Shown here: positions 18,869 to 28,855 of the stretch, piece by piece
Numbering within the stretch: position 1 is the first letter of the stretch
Layout of the letters: the number at the start of each line of letters is the position of its first letter
Notes under the pieces: model-generated
Told to the model about the DNA's origin: nothing
Database searches by the model: none
The model's input: only the letters and a program-made list of their open reading frames with translations
Source of the DNA: Bacteroidota bacterium
GTDB lineage: Bacteria; Bacteroidota; Bacteroidia; Bacteroidales; WCHB1-69
Assembly (NCBI GenBank): GCA_022708105.1
Contig: JAKIZI010000002.1
Span: 1 to 64,000 of the forward strand
Direction: 5' to 3'
DNA: 64,000 nucleotides
Program-made: the position numbers and the translations under genes

Positions 18869-21394
18869 TTATTTATTTTCGTCGCCGGTAACAGTATTAT
18901 CATTTTCTAATGAGATCTCCTCATCTTGTCCATTGATAGGGTCCTCTTCATCTTCTTCTTTCGGAACCCGGGTAACGGCGGCAATCATATCTTCTGATTT
19001 GAGGTCTATGAGTTTTACTCCTTGGGTAGCACGTCCCATCACACGTAGCGTTTCGACATGAAGACGGATGGCAAGTCCGGAGCGATTAATAATCATAAGG
19101 TCATCATTGTCAGTTACATTTTTAATAGCAATGAGACCTCCTGTTTTTTCGGTAATACTTATAGTTTTTACCCCTTTACCTCCTCTATTGGTTACGCGAT
19201 AGTCATCTAATAAAGATCTTTTTCCGAAACCATTTTCTGATACGACCAATACGTTGTAGTCCGGACTGTCAACACAAATCATTCCCACAACGAAGTCTTG
19301 TTCATTTGCAAGGGTAATTCCTTTAACTCCGGAGGCATTTCTACCCATGGGTCGAACACTTTTTTCATTAAAACGAACTGCTTTTCCGGAATTAAGCGCC
19401 ATCATTATTTCACTTTCTCCATTGGTAAGATGAGCTTCCAATAAGTGGTCGTTTTCACGGATGGTGATGGCATTAATTCCATTAACACGTGGACGGGAAT
19501 AAGCTTCTAAAGAGGTCTTTTTAATAATTCCTTTTTCCGTACAAAGAATAATAAAGTTGTTATTGATATAATCTTGATCTGTAATATCTTTAACATTAAT
19601 TACCGCTTTAATCTTATCATCATTTTCGATATTGATCAGATTTTGGATGGCGCGACCTTTAGATGTTTTGTTCCCTTCCGGAATTTCATAAACGCGAAGC
19701 CAGAAACATTTTCCTTTTTCGGTAAAGAACAACAAATAGTTGTGGTTGGTTGCCATGTATAGATTTTCGATAAAATCTTCTTCTCTTGAGTTGCCCCCTT
19801 TAGATCCTTTACCTCCTCTATTTTGGACTTTATATTCGGAAAGAGAAGTCCTTTTTACATAGCCCAAATGGGAGATGGTAATTACCACTTCGGTATCGGG
19901 GATTGTGTCTTCGATTCTAAAGTCTGAAGCAGCGAATTCGATTTTGGAACGTCTTTCATCGCCGTATTTTTCTTTAACTTCAGCCAATTCTTCTTTAATA
20001 ATTTGCATTCTTAAGCTTTCTTCGGCCAAGATTCTTTGCAAGTATTCAATTTGCTTCATTAAATCATCATATTCGGTTTGAAGTTTGTTTCTTTCCAATC
20101 CTGTGAGTTGTCTTAATCTCATTTCGCAAATAGCACGGGCCTGAATATCGCTGAACTGCCATTTTTCCATAAGTCCGATACGAGCATCATCCGGAGTTGC
20201 CGAAGCACGAATCAAGTTAATGATTTCGTCAATGATGTCTAACGCTTTGATTAATCCTTCCAGAATGTGTGCTCTCTCTTCGGCTTTACGTAAGTCATAT
20301 CTGGCTCTTCGTAACACCACTTCGTGACGATGATTCACATATTGTTGAATAATGCTTTTCAAGTTTAAAGTCACAGGGCGTCCGTTAACCAGCGCTACAT
20401 TATTGATGCTGAATGAAGATTGAAGGGAGGTGTATTGATATAATTTATTGAGTACAACATTGGGAACGGCATCTCGTTTGAGTTCATAAACAATACGGGT
20501 GCCATTTCTACGGTTGGAAAGATCTTCAATATTAGAAATTCCATCCATTTTTCCTTCTTTCACTAACTCAACCGTTCTTTTAATCATTTCGGAAGGGTTG
20601 GTCATGTATGGAATAGAAGAGACAATAATTTGAGATTTTCCGTTATTTTCTTCAATGACGGCATCTCCTCTAAGAACAACACGACCTCTGCCGGTTTCAA
20701 AAGCTTCTCGCACACCGTCATACCCATAAATCGTACATCCTGTTGGAAAATCAGGGGCTTTAATGTATTGCATTAACTCTTCAATCGTAATCTCAGGATT
20801 GTCAATATAGGCAATAATTCCGTCACAACATTCGGAAAGGTTGTGGGGAGCCATATTGGTTGCCATGCCGACAGCAATACCGGAAGCGCCATTGATAAGT
20901 AATCCCGGAATTTTCCCAGGAAGTACAATAGGTTCTTCCAAAGAGTCGTCGAAATTTAATCTAAAATCGACCGTCTCTTTTTTAATATCTTCAAGCATCT
21001 CTTCGGCAATTTTGCGCATTCTCGCTTCGGTATAACGCATGGCGGCAGGACTATCCCCGTCAATAGAGCCAAAGTTGCCTTGTCCGTCAATAAAAGGGTA
21101 TCTTAAAGACCAGTCTTGTGCCATTCTCACCATGGAGTCATAAACGGCAGTATCTCCATGTGGATGATATTTCCCGAGTACCTCTCCGACAATTCTTGCT
21201 GATTTCTTATATGGTTTTGATGAAATGATTCCCATGTCGTACATGGCAAACAAAATTCTTCTATGTACGGGTTTTAATCCGTCTCGTGCATCCGGTAACG
21301 CGCGTGCCATGATTACCGACATAGAATAGTCGATATAAGCTTTTTTCATCTGAGATTCGATGTTAACCGGAATAATTCTTTCTTCTTCCATCAT
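18869..21394 (-). CDS. gyrA: DNA gyrase subunit A
   Basis: Cleavage/religation subunit of gyrase, 841 aa. The active-site Tyr is Tyr121 (AAMRYTEAR). The quinolone-determining loop reads [10 protein letters not shown]: Thr82 and Asp86 correspond to E. coli Ser83 and Asp87. Thr at the first site is natural in many species, so it is not evidence of resistance by itself. The C-terminal beta-pinwheel has a GyrA-box variant QNRGGKG and a second TNRGGKG, which distinguishes it from the topoisomerase IV subunit encoded at 44-46.7 kb. The acidic tail ([14 protein letters not shown]) is typical. Likely first gene of the operon running to the histidine kinase. Confidence 0.96.
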   Translation of the reverse strand: MMEEERIIPVNIESQMKKAYIDYSMSVIMARALPDARDGLKPVHRRILFAMYDMGIISSKPYKKSARIVGEVLGKYHPHGDTAVYDSMVRMAQDWSLRYPFIDGQGNFGSIDGDSPAAMRYTEARMRKIAEEMLEDIKKETVDFRLNFDDSLEEPIVLPGKIPGLLINGASGIAVGMATNMAPHNLSECCDGIIAYIDNPEITIEELMQYIKAPDFPTGCTIYGYDGVREAFETGRGRVVLRGDAVIEENNGKSQIIVSSIPYMTNPSEMIKRTVELVKEGKMDGISNIEDLSNRRNGTRIVYELKRDAVPNVVLNKLYQYTSLQSSFSINNVALVNGRPVTLNLKSIIQQYVNHRHEVVLRRARYDLRKAEERAHILEGLIKALDIIDEIINLIRASATPDDARIGLMEKWQFSDIQARAICEMRLRQLTGLERNKLQTEYDDLMKQIEYLQRILAEESLRMQIIKEELAEVKEKYGDERRSKIEFAASDFRIEDTIPDTEVVITISHLGYVKRTSLSEYKVQNRGGKGSKGGNSREEDFIENLYMATNHNYLLFFTEKGKCFWLRVYEIPEGNKTSKGRAIQNLINIENDDKIKAVINVKDITDQDYINNNFIILCTEKGIIKKTSLEAYSRPRVNGINAITIRENDHLLEAHLTNGESEIMMALNSGKAVRFNEKSVRPMGRNASGVKGITLANEQDFVVGMICVDSPDYNVLVVSENGFGKRSLLDDYRVTNRGGKGVKTISITEKTGGLIAIKNVTDNDDLMIINRSGLAIRLHVETLRVMGRATQGVKLIDLKSEDMIAAVTRVPKEEDEEDPINGQDEEISLENDNTVTGDENK

Positions 21395-21515
21395 TTTTTT
21401 TTAGATTTTGTAAACAGTTAAAATGCTGTTATTTAGTTATTTGCAATTTTTTGAAATAAAATACGAAAATACAAAAAAAAACGATATGATTTTGCTTAAA
21501 CGTATCTTTTTTTGT

Positions 21516-22709
21516 TTAAAACCCTAAAAAGAATCCTAAGAGACCGATTATAAGTCCCACAAGCATATTGACACCTTTCATAAGGAAAAAGTTACGTCGT
21601 GATGCTGCTAATAATGGAATAGCTCCATGCCCGTCTTGTACAATAGAACTGACCAATAAAATACTGAAAGGAATGGAGCCTCCTATATACAAAACAACAA
21701 AAATAAGGTGCGGACCTGACTCGGGGATGACCCCTATGATGATGGCCATAAGCAAGAGCAGAAGGGTAGTCCATCGATGTTGCTCAATGATGGCATTAAC
21801 ATCAACAAATAAGTATAATGCTTTTAGAACCAACAAGACTCCGAATGTCCATAATAAAACCGATAGAAAATGTTTTTTTATGACGTGTTCCCATAAGTGT
21901 GAGCGTAAGAAATGTTCGGAGGAAAGCGCCACAATAATCATAGTAAAAAGTGCCAAACAAAGAAAGATTATATTTTCCCAGGAAAAGGCACTATGATGTT
22001 CATGAGCATGTGAATGAGAATGAGAATGGGTATCCTCGCAAGAAACCGCTGAGGTGGAATGTGCACAATGTTCGTCATTATCATGTGCTATAGTCGTTTG
22101 AATTTCGGAATGTCCCATATCAGGCATTCCGCCATGTTCATGTGAAAATGTTCCTGTTAAAATGGCAATAATATAGATGAGTAGACCTGTGATCAATATA
22201 AATCGCGGCAATGAATGATTTTTAAGGTTTGCTATATTGAGATTTGCCGATTGATGATGATGGTGTGTTTCCGTATCATGTATTTCAAATGAGTGGTTTT
22301 CGTGTTTCAGTATCTTATTTTTAAAAAAGAAGTTTGTGATTATTCCTGCAACAATTCCAATTACTAAAAGAGAAACGGAGAGAAGGAGAGTTAACTTGGG
22401 ACTGTATGCAAAAATAACAAAGGCTTCATCTCCGAAAGTGCTGATCATTCCGGCCACCAAAGCGCCAAAAGAGAGTAAACGATGTGTGAAGAGGGAAACA
22501 ATAGTAAATCCTCCCAAACAACCCGGAATTAGTCCGAGAAAAGCAGCAATAACGATTTGAAGAATTGGTTTGTTTTGTAATTTAACCATCACTTTTCCGG
22601 AAGAGCTTACATTAACAAATTCAATGAGTAGCAGCATTACCATAACCAAACAAGTGATGGTCAAGGTGCTTGTAATCACTTCTGTAAATGCGGGAAAAAG
22701 TGCTGTCAT
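21516..22709 (-). CDS. Putative manganese/heavy-metal exporter (ArsP_2-like, 10 TM)
   Basis: Polytopic membrane protein of 397 aa with about ten hydrophobic segments and two His-rich cytoplasmic/periplasmic loops. One loop (residues about 145-155) contains THHHHQS. The other (about 215-240) has HSHSHSHAHEHH. This pattern belongs to the 'putative manganese transporter / 10TM heavy-metal exporter' family (PF11449). Divalent metal binding by the His loops is likely; the actual ion is not known. It starts 3 bp after recR and may be co-transcribed with it. Confidence 0.75.
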   Translation of the reverse strand: MTALFPAFTEVITSTLTITCLVMVMLLLIEFVNVSSSGKVMVKLQNKPILQIVIAAFLGLIPGCLGGFTIVSLFTHRLLSFGALVAGMISTFGDEAFVIFAYSPKLTLLLSVSLLVIGIVAGIITNFFFKNKILKHENHSFEIHDTETHHHHQSANLNIANLKNHSLPRFILITGLLIYIIAILTGTFSHEHGGMPDMGHSEIQTTIAHDNDEHCAHSTSAVSCEDTHSHSHSHAHEHHSAFSWENIIFLCLALFTMIIVALSSEHFLRSHLWEHVIKKHFLSVLLWTFGVLLVLKALYLFVDVNAIIEQHRWTTLLLLLMAIIIGVIPESGPHLIFVVLYIGGSIPFSILLVSSIVQDGHGAIPLLAASRRNFFLMKGVNMLVGLIIGLLGFFLGF

Positions 22710-22712
22710 AGT

Positions 22713-23339
22713 TTATGAGTTTTTGGAGTATGCCGTTTCAAAATCGGTTCTTGCAATGAATGAACGTCCGAGGGTAACCTCATCGGTAAATTCAAGTTCT
22801 TCCCCAATTCCGATACCCCTCGCAATTGTTGTTATTCTTTTTACGTTATCACGGATATTTTTATAAATGTAAAAATTGGTAGTATCTCCTTCAATGGTTG
22901 CCGGAAGCGCTAAAATAACTTCTTCTGGTGGCGTGGCAGCAATTCTGTCGAAGAGGTTTTGTAAGGTGAGTTGTCCGGGGCCGATGCCGTCCATAGGAGA
23001 AATTACGCCCCCCAAGACATGATAAACGCCCGAAAATTGATGGGTGGCTTCAATCGCAATCACATCTCTTATATCTTGTACCACGCAAATCAGTTTCGGA
23101 TTTCGTTTATTATTGTTGCAAATATTACAAATACGATTATCAGAGAGGTTATGGCAAATTTCACAACTATGGAGCTCCGTTTTTAAGTTTTTTATAGCAC
23201 TAAGTAATTGCTCCACTTCTTCTGAAGGCAATCGGTTAATATGGAGTGCGAGACGCAAGGCTGTTCTTTTACCGATTCCCGGTAATTTGGCAATTTCGTT
23301 GATGGCAGTATCTAATATTTTTGAGAAAATGTGAGTCAT
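22713..23339 (-). CDS. recR: Recombination mediator protein RecR
   Basis: 208-aa partner of RecO/RecF in gap repair. It has an N-terminal helix-hairpin-helix (LPGIGKRTA), a C4 zinc finger (Cys59, 62, 71, 74) and a Toprim domain starting at LICVVQD, with the family's GGVISPMDGIGP segment and a C-terminal Walker B-like patch. Length and order are as in other RecR proteins. A TAATTTTG promoter-like element (23353-23360) lies just upstream. Confidence 0.95.
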   Translation of the reverse strand: MTHIFSKILDTAINEIAKLPGIGKRTALRLALHINRLPSEEVEQLLSAIKNLKTELHSCEICHNLSDNRICNICNNNKRNPKLICVVQDIRDVIAIEATHQFSGVYHVLGGVISPMDGIGPGQLTLQNLFDRIAATPPEEVILALPATIEGDTTNFYIYKNIRDNVKRITTIARGIGIGEELEFTDEVTLGRSFIARTDFETAYSKNS

Positions 23340-23590
23340 CTGAATTTTTTTACAAAATTAATAGTTTTTTTCCAATTTATGCTTTAATCTTGAAAAAAAA
23401 CAAGGCAAAAGCATTAAAAAAGTGGCATATTAATCAAATTTGCTCATAAAATTAGATTAAATTAGTTTAATTAATTGAGAGATAAATAGTTGTTAATAAT
23501 TTACATAAACTATTAACAATCAGATGGTTATATTATTTTATATTGAAAAAATCGTATATTTTCTTATTAATCAATTATATAAAGCAAATT

Positions 23591-23999
23591 ATGGATTTAA
23601 ATTTTTTTAAGTTTTTTCAATGCAATTGAAGATCATCGTATTGATAGAAAGACACTTCATCCACTAATCAATATTATTTCCATTGCTACTGGTGATGTGA
23701 TTTGTAAAGCAGAATCATGGGAAGATATCCATCAGTTTGGATTGGCAAAAAAAGAATGACTTAAGAAGTTTTTAGATCTTAAAAATGGAATCTCTTGTAG
23801 TGATACATTTAGGCGGTTTTTCACTGCTCTTGATTCCATTAATTTTGAAGAATGTTTTCTTAAATGGACGCATTCGTTCGTAGAAAAAATTGAAAATGAA
23901 ACGATTAACATTGATGGTAAATCAATTAGAAGAGCTAATAGAATGAATGAAAATAATCCTATTCATATTGTTAGTGCATGGGCAAGTGACAATTTCGGG
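23591..23999 (+). pseudogene. ISAs1-family transposase, 5' part, inactivated
   Basis: Relic of an ISAs1 (H-repeat) transposase. Reading the frame from about 23617 gives AIEDHRIDRKTLHPLI..., a TGA at 23757-23759 where Trp is expected, then SFVEKIENETINIDGKSIRR, which includes the first catalytic Asp of the DDE triad (NIDGKS). The likely ATG at 23591 is out of frame with this by a small indel in the T-rich stretch after it. The gene breaks off after SAWASDNFG; the rest of the transposase is missing. It cannot be functional. The upstream 23340-23590 is AT-rich and without recognisable genes. Confidence 0.8.
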
Positions 24000-24107
24000 T
24001 CTTAATTCTAAACCGATTCTTTCAAAAATATAGAGCAACTTTGTATATGCTCCTTGGCCACCGAGAAAATCCCAAAATTCAGCTGCAACTTTTAATGAAA
24101 TTAAAAA
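23989..24107 (-). pseudogene. C-terminal remnant of a possible TdeIII-like restriction endonuclease
   Basis: On the minus strand an open stretch of about 35 codons, preceded by a stop at 24108-24110, reads LKVAAEFWDFLGGQGAYT followed by KLLYIFERIGLELRPEI. From memory this resembles the C-terminus of TdeIII-type type II restriction enzymes. It has no start and runs directly into the ISAs1 relic, so it looks like the surviving tail of a deleted gene. The family assignment is tentative; that it is a coding remnant is more secure. Confidence 0.35.
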
Positions 24108-24209
24108 TCATGATCATATAAAACTTATCAACAGTTAACTATTTTTTTTAGTCGAATTTAATGCAAATCTTTATCTTGATGTTGGGTTTCATTTTTTATA
24201 AAAAAATTG

Positions 24210-24217
24210 TACTTTTG
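24210..24217 (+). promoter_or_regulatory. Bacteroidota -7 promoter element (TACTTTTG)
   Basis: TACTTTTG matches TAnnTTTG and lies 27 bp before the first thioredoxin-like gene, which also has a strong AAGGAGG ribosome-binding site directly upstream of its ATG. Confidence 0.55.
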
Positions 24218-24244
24218 CAGCACTATTAAAGTATAAGGAGGAGT

Positions 24245-25552
24245 ATGACATTGCGCAAATTTTTCATTGTAACGATTCTTTTAACTCTTTTTTTACCGGG
24301 TTTTTCGCAAAAAAACGGCTATAAAATTCAAATTACGATTTCAGAGGTTCCCGATGAGATACTTTATCTTGTGGGAACTTACGGAGATAAGCAATTTATT
24401 GCGGACAGTGCCACCGTGAATGGAAAGTCTACGGCCATTTTTAAAGGAGAAAAAGCGCTTCCGTCCGGAATTTATATGGTTGAAAATAAAGCACAACAAC
24501 GTTATCTGGATTTGATTATCGATCAAAGTCGCCATTTTTCCATTGCTACTTCAACGGATAAGTTGTTGAAAGAGCGGGTTATTAAAAAATCTCCCGAAAA
24601 TCAACTCTTTTTTGAAGTGGAAAAAGCTGCTTTTTTGTCTTTTTTCTTTCCTACGGAAACCTCTGTTATAGATCAATATGCGGATCTTTCGCCCCAAACG
24701 CTTTTGTCTAAGTTTTTAAAAGCCGTGCAACCCGTGAAAGTTCCTTCATCCCCGGAACTTGATTCTATTCAAATACATCAATACCAAATGTCGCATTTTT
24801 TTGATGGAATAGATGTGAATGATGCACGACTATTGCGGGTGCCCATGATTCCCGAAAAGGTGTTTTCCTATTTTACGGAACTGCTTCCCCAACAATCGGA
24901 TACGTTGATTGAAAGAATATCGGCGTTTTTGGATGGGATTCAAACCAAAGAGGTTTTTGATTATTATCTTGAAAAATTATTTCAGGAATATGCCGGCTAT
25001 CATACCGATTATGACCTCGATGCGGTTGCGGTTTATTTGTATGATCGTTACTGTGCCAAAGGGTTGTGCTCTTTTATAACGCCTGATTATGAAAGAATTA
25101 CGTGGAAAAAAATGGAGCGTAAACGAAAACTTTTGCCCGGACAACAAGTGCCTTTTTTGGAAGCTTATGATCGGGAAGGGAAGGTGATCAGAACGCAGGA
25201 TTTGAAATCCGCTTATATTTTGCTTTGGTTTTGGGAACCCGATTGTGAAACTTGTATGGAGTTAACGCCTGCGCTTTTAGATTTTTATTCCCAATTTAAA
25301 CATAGCCTCGATTTTGAAGTCTATGCGGTTGCCCTGACCGAAGATGAGCAAGCATGGACGGATTTTATCAACCGGTATCATTTGGATTGGATCAATGTCA
25401 GTTTCGAGAAAGGGTTTCCCAATTATGATGTGATTGATTATTTTGATATTATGACGACCCCTAATTTGGTTCTGATGGACCGGAATCATACAATTTTGAC
25501 ACGGCAAATATCGTTTGAACATATTCGATGTTTAATGGAACAACATAAATAA
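24245..25552 (+). CDS. Secreted DUF4369/DUF5106 thioredoxin-like protein
   Basis: Exported 435-aa protein. It has a signal peptide (cleavage near GFSQ, about 21), an N-terminal DUF4369-like beta domain (22-115), a DUF5106-like helical region and a C-terminal thioredoxin fold (about 290-435) with redox motif CETC in EPDCETCMEL. The cis-Pro segment is TTPNLVLM. It is probably a periplasmic thiol-disulfide reductase or oxidoreductase. A paralogue follows after 26 bp. The AAGGAGG before the ATG is unusually good for this phylum. Confidence 0.8.
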   Translation: MTLRKFFIVTILLTLFLPGFSQKNGYKIQITISEVPDEILYLVGTYGDKQFIADSATVNGKSTAIFKGEKALPSGIYMVENKAQQRYLDLIIDQSRHFSIATSTDKLLKERVIKKSPENQLFFEVEKAAFLSFFFPTETSVIDQYADLSPQTLLSKFLKAVQPVKVPSSPELDSIQIHQYQMSHFFDGIDVNDARLLRVPMIPEKVFSYFTELLPQQSDTLIERISAFLDGIQTKEVFDYYLEKLFQEYAGYHTDYDLDAVAVYLYDRYCAKGLCSFITPDYERITWKKMERKRKLLPGQQVPFLEAYDREGKVIRTQDLKSAYILLWFWEPDCETCMELTPALLDFYSQFKHSLDFEVYAVALTEDEQAWTDFINRYHLDWINVSFEKGFPNYDVIDYFDIMTTPNLVLMDRNHTILTRQISFEHIRCLMEQHK

Positions 25553-25578
25553 GTAATTTATAAATAAAATAAGGAAAA

Positions 25579-27075
25579 ATGAAAAAGAGTATTGTAGTTT
25601 TATTAATGATTTTGTTGGGAATGGGAGGCGGATTACTCCATGCTCAAAAAGGGAAGAAAGGGAATGACACGCCCAAAACGGAATTACGTTTTTTGGTGAA
25701 AGATGCTTCGGACAGTATTGTCTATCTGGCGGTTCATTTTCGCGATAAGCTGATTTTGAAAGATTCGGTGGCTCCTGCGGCTCCCGGAAAGTATGTTTTT
25801 GCCCCCGCAACGCCTTATCAAGAAGGTTTGTATATGTTAGTAGGACAAAATAAGAGACCTTATTTGAATTTTATTATCGAAAAGAATCAAAACTTTTCTA
25901 TTACCTGCGATACGTCAGGAGATGTGAGAAATGTGATTATTGTTAATTCTCCCGAAAATGTGGAAGTACTTAAATTTCAACAAAAAAGTGTGGAAAGTCA
26001 GAAAAAAGCAATAGAACTTCGAAATAACAGGGCCGAAGCAAAGAAAAAGGGGAATGAAGAGCTTGCTGCAACTTATGCGAAGCAAATGGACGATTTGAAT
26101 AAGGAGATGGAAACTTTTATAGAAGCATTGATTGCGGCCAACCCGGACTATCTTTTTTCGAAAATGCAACGTGCCTATAAAGCTATTCATGTTCCGGATC
26201 CTCCTAAAAAAGAAGATGGTACCATCGATTCCAATTTTCAGGCAATTTACTACAGAACTCACTATTGGGATTATGTAGAGTTGGGCGATGGTCGTTTGCT
26301 CTATACGCCGGTACTTGAGCCAAAGATTAATGATTATTTCACCAAAGTGCTCTACTACCAAGAAGCGGATACCATTGCTAAATATGTGGATATGGTGCTT
26401 GATCGTTCAGCCAAAGATTCAGTGTCTTATCGTTTTTTCCTCGAATGGCTCTCCTATAAATTTGAGTCGAGTAAGGTAATCGGTCATGATGCGGTTTTTG
26501 TGCATATTGTAAAAAACAACCAAATGCAAAATAAATGCAAGTGGATGGATGAGGATTTGGTGAGAAAATATGAGAAACGTGTCAAAAATCTGGAGCCCAT
26601 TTTGATTGGGAAAACGGCTGTGGAAATGATTATTCCCGATACGGCGCAAAGTGATGATTTTAATCGCTGGTACTCTTCCTACAGTCTTACAAAACCATAC
26701 GTCATTATTTGGTTTTATGATCCCGATTGTCCTACGTGTAACAAAGAATCCGCGAAGTTGAAGATATTATACGATTCTCTGGAAACTGCCGGGGTGCGTA
26801 ATTTTGATGTCTATGCCATCGCGGCAGATAAAGATCTTGATCGTTGGAAAAAATATTTAAAAGAAAAAAAATTCCCATGGATCAATGTCGGTGGCATGAA
26901 AGCAAATGTAGATTATATGTCTGCGTATAATATTTATGAAACCGGAACTCCTTCTATGTTTATTATGGAAAACAAAACCAAAAAGATTATTCTGAATAAA
27001 CGAATTGATATGAATAATATTCCACAATTTTTGCAGCAATACGAACGAATGCAAAAACTGAAAAAGAAGCTTTAG
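25579..27075 (+). CDS. Secreted DUF5106 thioredoxin-like protein, paralogue
   Basis: 498-aa exported paralogue of the preceding gene: signal peptide ending near LLHAQ (residue 22), DUF4369-like domain, a Lys/Glu-rich helical stretch (about 130-175), then a thioredoxin domain with CPTC in DPDCPTCNKE and cis-Pro segment GTPSMFIM. It shares order and spacing of domains with its neighbour, including the SPEN motif at about residue 116. Both are likely envelope redox proteins. Transcription ends at the strong hairpin at 27101-27133. Confidence 0.8.
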   Translation: MKKSIVVLLMILLGMGGGLLHAQKGKKGNDTPKTELRFLVKDASDSIVYLAVHFRDKLILKDSVAPAAPGKYVFAPATPYQEGLYMLVGQNKRPYLNFIIEKNQNFSITCDTSGDVRNVIIVNSPENVEVLKFQQKSVESQKKAIELRNNRAEAKKKGNEELAATYAKQMDDLNKEMETFIEALIAANPDYLFSKMQRAYKAIHVPDPPKKEDGTIDSNFQAIYYRTHYWDYVELGDGRLLYTPVLEPKINDYFTKVLYYQEADTIAKYVDMVLDRSAKDSVSYRFFLEWLSYKFESSKVIGHDAVFVHIVKNNQMQNKCKWMDEDLVRKYEKRVKNLEPILIGKTAVEMIIPDTAQSDDFNRWYSSYSLTKPYVIIWFYDPDCPTCNKESAKLKILYDSLETAGVRNFDVYAIAADKDLDRWKKYLKEKKFPWINVGGMKANVDYMSAYNIYETGTPSMFIMENKTKKIILNKRIDMNNIPQFLQQYERMQKLKKKL

Positions 27076-27100
27076 GTAAGTTTTTTCAATTTATGCATAA

Positions 27101-27133
27101 AAAAAAGGGAACTCTTTAGGAGTTCCCTTTTTT
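27101..27133. terminator. Bidirectional rho-independent terminator
   Basis: Perfect 14-bp stem AAAAAAGGGAACTC / GAGTTCCCTTTTTT around a 5-nt loop. It has T runs on both strands, between the convergent thioredoxin-like and ferritin genes. Confidence 0.9.
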
Positions 27134-27152
27134 ATGTTTTAAAGATTCCTTT

Positions 27153-27662
27153 TTATTGCGTAATTGTTTGATCAACAAAAGTTCTACCGATAAATTCACG
27201 GTCATATTGGCGGAGTGCTCCGGGATGATTTTCAATATCTTTCAAGTTTAAGAAAATCTCTTCCGCAGCTGCTTCTTCTTCCACCTGTTCATCAATAAAC
27301 CAATTCAAAAAGCTGATGGTCGCATAATCTTTAATTTCCAATGCCGTATGCATAAGATTGTTGATACGTGACGTAACAATCTTTTCATGTTCTAAAGTGC
27401 TTTTGAAAGCTTCGGAGGGAGATTTCCATTCAGAGGGAACTCCTTCGATCGGTTGTAGTTTTACGCTTCCTCCACGGTCTTGAATGTAACGCAACATTTT
27501 CATGCCGTGAGAGACCTCTTCCTGATACTGGACATACATCCAATTCGCAAAGCCTGTTAATCTTTTTTCGGTAAACCATGATGACATACTTAAGTATAAG
27601 TACGCTGACCAGAATTCCGCATTTATCTGATCATTAATCTCTTTTTGCATTTTTTCATTCAT
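27153..27662 (-). CDS. ftnA: Bacterial non-haem ferritin
   Basis: Iron-storage ferritin of 169 aa forming 24-mers in the cytoplasm. Ferroxidase ligands are in place: Glu16, Tyr23, Glu49 and His52 (EEVSHGMKM), with Glu and Gln in the later helices (DEQVEEEAAAEE). The length matches FtnA. The first ATG is used; a second at residue 5 is possible. It stands alone, with its promoter presumably near 27704-27711, where a 7/8 match to TAnnTTTG occurs. Confidence 0.95.
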   Translation of the reverse strand: MNEKMQKEINDQINAEFWSAYLYLSMSSWFTEKRLTGFANWMYVQYQEEVSHGMKMLRYIQDRGGSVKLQPIEGVPSEWKSPSEAFKSTLEHEKIVTSRINNLMHTALEIKDYATISFLNWFIDEQVEEEAAAEEIFLNLKDIENHPGALRQYDREFIGRTFVDQTITQ

Positions 27663-27866
27663 CTTAATCTAATTATTTATGAAGTTATAAAATATATTTT
27701 CTGCAATAGTAACAAGAATAATGTGAATTAGTTCAACCTTGGCATGATTTTTTAGAATGAAAATTAGATGCCCATGTAAATAATTTTGCTTAATATTGCA
27801 GTTTTTAAAAAAATAACTGTTTCAAATTTGTATTAAAATAAGCTATTAATTAAAATTAAGATCATT

Positions 27867-28796
27867 ATGAAAAAAATTGCAACGGCCATACTTTTGGGAC
27901 TCTCTCTATTGGCAGTTCCTGTTTCTTATTCTTATTTCGGACCTGCTCTAAATCCTTTTACCGGGGAAGTACTAGAAATCCTTTTGTATATCATGGGATT
28001 TTCAGCTTTATATTGTTTTGTGGTGGGCGAATTGACGCTCAATAATAGTCAGGTGGATAAGTTATGGAGTATTTTGCCTATAATTTATGTTTGGATTGTT
28101 GCTTATTATGGAGATTTTGCACCGCGCTTGATTTTGATGGCATTGTTGGTTACCTTTTGGGGCGTTCGGCTCACCGCAAATTTTGCCCTTAAAGGAGCGT
28201 ATCAATGGCGTTTCTGGACAGGGGAAGAAGATTACAGATGGCAAGTACTGCGGGCAAAAGATGAATTTAAACCCCGTTGGAAATGGATGTTTTTTAATTT
28301 ACTTTTTATTAGTCTGTACCAAAATTTCCTGATTTTATTGTTTACGTTGCCTTCCCTCATTGCACTTCAATTTGTGGATACTTCTTTGGGATGGTTAGAT
28401 ATTGTGGCTGCCGTGTTGGTTTTCGGTTTTATTGTTTTTGAAATGATAGCGGACATTCAACATTGGAGATTTCAAAGCAAAAAATGGTCGCTGATTCGTT
28501 CCGGTCAGGAATTGCCCGAACCTTATAAGAATGGCTTTTTGGATAAAGGGTTATGGTCATGGAGTCGCCACCCGAACTATTTCGCGGAACAAGCTATATG
28601 GGCTTCGTTTTATATTTTCAGTATTTCAGCCGGAGCTCCTGTGTTCAATTGGACCATTGCCGGAGCGATCTTGCTAATTGTCCTTTTTCAAGGCAGTTCT
28701 GCTTTTGGAGAAGAAATCAGCGTTGGCAAATATCCTGCTTATCAGGAATACCAAAAACAGGTTCCCAAGTTTATTCCCTATTTTTGGAAAAAATAA
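27867..28796 (+). CDS. DUF1295 membrane protein (steroid 5-alpha-reductase/ICMT-like)
   Basis: 309-aa integral membrane protein with about seven hydrophobic segments. The C-terminal signature GLWSWSRHPNYFAEQAIW is the methyltransferase/reductase motif shared by DUF1295, ICMT and steroid 5-alpha-reductase families; it binds SAM or NAD(P)H in relatives. YFGEEISVGKYPAY-type residues close the protein (FGEEISVGKYPAY). The reaction in bacteria is not established. It stands alone between divergent ferritin and convergent uvrA. Confidence 0.8.
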   Translation: MKKIATAILLGLSLLAVPVSYSYFGPALNPFTGEVLEILLYIMGFSALYCFVVGELTLNNSQVDKLWSILPIIYVWIVAYYGDFAPRLILMALLVTFWGVRLTANFALKGAYQWRFWTGEEDYRWQVLRAKDEFKPRWKWMFFNLLFISLYQNFLILLFTLPSLIALQFVDTSLGWLDIVAAVLVFGFIVFEMIADIQHWRFQSKKWSLIRSGQELPEPYKNGFLDKGLWSWSRHPNYFAEQAIWASFYIFSISAGAPVFNWTIAGAILLIVLFQGSSAFGEEISVGKYPAYQEYQKQVPKFIPYFWKK

Positions 28797-28820
28797 AAGA
28801 AATTCTTAATGGAATTGATG

Positions 28821-28848
28821 AAAAAGGAGGTCATTTCGACCTCTTTTT
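28821..28848. terminator. Rho-independent terminator
   Basis: Stem AAAAAGGAGGTC / GACCTCTTTTT with loop ATTTC. It lies between the convergent DUF1295 gene and uvrA and can serve both. Confidence 0.8.
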
Positions 28849-28855
28849 GTTATGA

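Noticed and set aside
18869-21394. gyrA Thr82 as a quinolone-resistance mutation
   Set aside because: Thr is wild type at this site in many bacteria; no reference from this species is available.
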